Shown piece after piece: positions 61,661-64,000 of a stretch of DNA of 64,000 nt. Source of the stretch: Karstenula rhodostoma CBS 690.94 (lineage: Eukaryota > Ascomycota > Dothideomycetes > Pleosporales > Didymosphaeriaceae). The notes under the pieces were generated by a model, which ran no database searches, was not told where the DNA came from, and saw only the letters and a list, made by a program, of their open reading frames with translations. A program made the translations under genes and the position numbers. The stretch's first letter is position 1. Every line of letters starts with the position of its first letter. Location of the stretch: positions 1,767,937 through 1,831,936 of the forward strand of contig MU001494.1 in NCBI GenBank assembly GCA_010093485.1, in the 5' to 3' direction.

Positions 61661-61917
61661 GTGGGATGCGTAAGCGTGTTCAAGGGTCTGTTAGATTGTT
61701 TGGGTGGTTAGTGGGTGGATGGGAAGGGAAGTACAGACCATGTCTGCGCATAACAAACTTTGAACTTGCTGCCGTCGAGCACAAATGTACATATTTTTCC
61801 ATCAGTCAACCAGAAAGCACGATACCGAAGCCACTGCGAATGATGAAGGAAGTTGTGAAATGTGTGTTTCAATATTACAGACTTATATCACATCATATCA
61901 TCCCGCATGCATCGGCT

Positions 61918-62406
61918 CTACTTCTTCTCCGTCGCCGGCCTCGACGGCCCATCAACGGCCTTCTCCACCTGTCCCGCGAGCCCATCCTTAGCAGCATCGA
62001 ACTGGCTTCCAATAGCACCGTCCTGTTATCCGTTAACGCCATCCCTAACCCAACTTGACCCAACGTCCACCACATACCTTTGAGAACGGCCCACCAATCT
62101 TCTCGCCGATCTGCCCGATCGCGCCGTCGGGGTTGAACTGCTTGCCTACTGCACCGCCGGATGAGATGGCTGAGGGGTCCTACGAAAAGTCAACATCTAT
62201 CGATATGGATCTGGGAGGGCAGGGCAGGACAGGGGAATGCCGCGCGTACGTACCTTGGGGTTGGTATCTTTTGCCTCGCCGGCGGCCTGCGTCGCATTCT
62301 CGAGGCTGCCCTTCGCGGTCGCCATTGTGCGGACCTGCACGGGGGCGGTCCTGAAGGCGGCTGCGCGCATGGAGCGGATGAGGGAGGTGCGGAGCATGGA
62401 GGCCAT
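61918..62406 (-). CDS. Small mitochondrial protein with repeated DGAIG motif, hypothetical
   Basis: Exons 62406-62254, 62179-62078 and 62022-61918 give 119 residues. All three exons are whole numbers of codons. Donors are GTACGT and GTATGT, acceptors CGTAG and AACAG. The N-terminus MASMLRTSLIRSMRAAAFRT is Arg/Ala/Ser-rich and amphipathic, a typical mitochondrial import signal. The mature part repeats a short motif: KQFNPDGAIGQIGEKIGGPF near the end of exon 2 and KDGAIGSQFDAAKDG at the start of exon 3. The tail is DGPSRPATEKK. I recall similar small proteins in filamentous fungi but no function. Exon-sized modules carrying the same motif suggest an exon duplication. The gene model is well supported; the role is unknown. 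Confidence 0.72.
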
Positions 62407-63221
62407 GGTGAATATAGACGTAGGGTATGAGGGTGTGATGGTAGAGTCTTCAGTATAGGTAGTGGTAGTTTGTAGATGAAGACAAGGCGTAGGAGTCAAA
62501 TATGCAGTGCCAGGTACGCGTCAAGCCTCCCAGGTCTTTATGGGCTGCACTAAGGGTCTGCATTTACCACGTACATCATGACTACGCGACGGGCGGCGCT
62601 AGGCTGGTTTGGAGAATGATGTCACCGGAGGTCATCGATTGCAAGCGTTGAAATGGAGACGTAGATTGGAGGTGGACGAGTAGTGATAGGTGTTCGATGC
62701 GAGGCCGGGTGGCGTTGGGGTCTGCGGAGGTGGCTTGGGGTGTGTCATGCACCGCTTCTATCGTGGGATGTTGCTACTAGCGCCGTTACATAACTAATGC
62801 TTTGGTTCTGTCTATCGTCTCAAAATGTTACAGAAAGAGTTCCTTCTATATAGAAGACTTGAAAATGGGAACGAAATGATTGTTTGCGCTGTGGTATTCA
62901 GCCTGTTGACACGAACACGATAGTGTTATTCTGTATAGTAAAACAACCTAAACTGCTGTCCACGTAAAATCACACAAGAAGCTTCGTAAGTGGGTAAAAA
63001 TTTCAGTCCGTAACGTGTTCAATTTGATTAAAGTCTGTAACGACATAAAGTTATGTGAGCCAGTCGTAACGTGAGCACGCTGGCCCTGATACCAGTCCGT
63101 GCTCAACTCAATTCCCGAACTGCGGGTACTGACAAACCGCCTCACCTGGAGGTAGACCCTTCCAAGGACCCCACTTCTTGTGAAGGTAAGCTTTTCACAG
63201 CTTCACCTTCTGGGATGTCTT
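62407..63221. other. Intergenic, 0.8 kb
   Basis: This holds the promoter of the small mitochondrial protein gene (-) and the 3' region of the Ca2+/H+ exchanger gene (-). The middle is AT-richer. I see no gene. Confidence 0.5.
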
Positions 63222-64000
63222 CTACATCCCGATCATCCTCTTCACCATCATCGCCGCATGACCAACCGCCGCCTCGGTAGCTCCATTGCAAGTATCCGCA
63301 CTACCACCAATCTGCGACGCGTCGCAACCATCGGGGTAGAAGAAACTAGCCAGAGCGATAATCACGTACGCCGCGATCAGCAAGCTGCCTTCCATGTAGT
63401 TACTCCTTCCGTCCAACACCAGGAAGTTGACAACAAATGTTGTGACAAACAGCGCCACCGTCTCGAAAATATTGAAGTACAAGGTCATTGGCTTGCCCAT
63501 GATCCATCCTAGGATGACAATAAACGGCGTAATGAAGATGGCGATCTGGATGGAAGACCCGACGGCGACACCAATGGAAAGATCCATTTTGTTCTTCATG
63601 GCTACGGTGACAGCAGTGACGTGCTCAGCGGCGTTTCCGACGATGGGTAGGATGATGAGACCGATAAAGGCCTGGCTGACACCGGTTTTATCCACCATGG
63701 GCTCGATGGCGTCGCTCATGAAGTCGGCGCAGACAGCAACCAAGGCAGTACTAATGATAAGCATCATGATGGCGGCGGTACGAGACATTTCGGGGATTTC
63801 CTCTTCTTCGACGTCCGTAGCATTGTGAACTGAGGGAGCACCAGATACGGGTCGGGGAGGCGTTGGGCGTGACGCAGCGCTATTCTGGGAGTCCAAGCGA
63901 CGAATGTCCTCGGGCTCAGACTTGGTGCGACGAAGAGTTCTAACCGCCGCAACGCGCAGGTTGGGAACTGGAGCGCCAACGGGAGCAGGGGTTTGTGGAG
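63222..64000 (-). CDS. Vacuolar Ca2+/H+ exchanger (CAX/Vcx1 family), C-terminal part
   Basis: The frame runs from the right edge of the window to a TAG at 63222, so only the C-terminal 258 residues or so are present. The first 75 residues are a hydrophilic loop with Pro-rich and acidic stretches (DVEEEEIPEMS), the acidic region between the two halves of CAX transporters. Then come five or six membrane helices. The second conserved alpha-repeat is GLIILPIVGNAAEHVTAV followed by KMDLSIGVAVGSSIQIA, the signature that binds the cation. The family moves Ca2+ into the vacuole in exchange for protons. The visible part is intact and has no intron. The N-terminal half lies outside the window. Confidence 0.93.
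   Translation of the reverse strand, partial: PQTPAPVGAPVPNLRVAAVRTLRRTKSEPEDIRRLDSQNSAASRPTPPRPVSGAPSVHNATDVEEEEIPEMSRTAAIMMLIISTALVAVCADFMSDAIEPMVDKTGVSQAFIGLIILPIVGNAAEHVTAVTVAMKNKMDLSIGVAVGSSIQIAIFITPFIVILGWIMGKPMTLYFNIFETVALFVTTFVVNFLVLDGRSNYMEGSLLIAAYVIIALASFFYPDGCDASQIGGSADTCNGATEAAVGHAAMMVKRMIGM

Overview
This window is nuclear DNA of a filamentous ascomycete (Pezizomycotina). The likely class is Dothideomycetes, but that is a family-level impression and was not tested. The evidence is: introns of mostly 47-103 bp with GT(A/G)NGT donors, CTAAC/CTGAC branch points and YAG acceptors; a Zn2Cys6 regulator with a downstream fungal domain; a CaaX F-box protein; a Msg5-type phosphatase; and fungal versions of complex I, spliceosome, TFIID and ribosome subunits. 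Genes lie on both strands without operons. Gene models below were built by hand: every splice was checked for frame, and lengths are given after splicing.

Layout. 1-5 kb: a GNAT acetyltransferase, two small conserved-looking proteins and the complex I twin-CX9C subunit (NDUFS5 type). 5-12 kb: an FHA-forkhead transcription factor with an in-frame TAG near its C-terminus, and a secreted GH3 beta-glucosidase. 14-16 kb: a five-exon Zn2Cys6 regulator, followed by about 5 kb with no convincing gene. 21-31 kb: a housekeeping block with a large disordered Pezizomycotina protein, Prp45 (SNW/SKIP), TAF11 and ribosomal protein L4 (uL4), the last with a GC-AG first intron. 33.8-37.3 kb: an 1143-residue MAPK-phosphatase-like protein whose tail carries repeated Leu-x-Ser-Pro modules.

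38.5-40.4 kb holds the most unusual element. About eight diverged units of roughly 255 bp each keep a TTTTAGT box, a TATA-like box 57-64 bp later and a GATGATG/CATCATC dyad, while the DNA between them has drifted. No long reading frame explains it. 41-46.4 kb is an accessory-looking stretch: a zinc alcohol dehydrogenase, a cysteine-free secreted precursor with five dibasic (Kex2-type) sites, and a Ure2-like glutathione S-transferase.

46.9-64 kb: an RNase H-like Gfd2/YDR514C-type protein with an unresolved 5' end, a DUF1772 membrane protein, a DUF7053-like protein with a 7-nt first exon, an F-box/LRR protein ending in a CaaX box, an AlkB-like dioxygenase (ALKBH6 type) and a small single-span membrane protein. 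These are followed by a secreted SGNH esterase, a secreted six-hairpin glycosidase, a secreted protein interrupted by a 65-N assembly gap, a small mitochondrial protein, and the C-terminal part of a vacuolar Ca2+/H+ exchanger that runs off the window. The secreted hydrolases (GH3, SGNH, six-hairpin) point to a saprotrophic or plant-associated life. Most of the rest is core cell biology.
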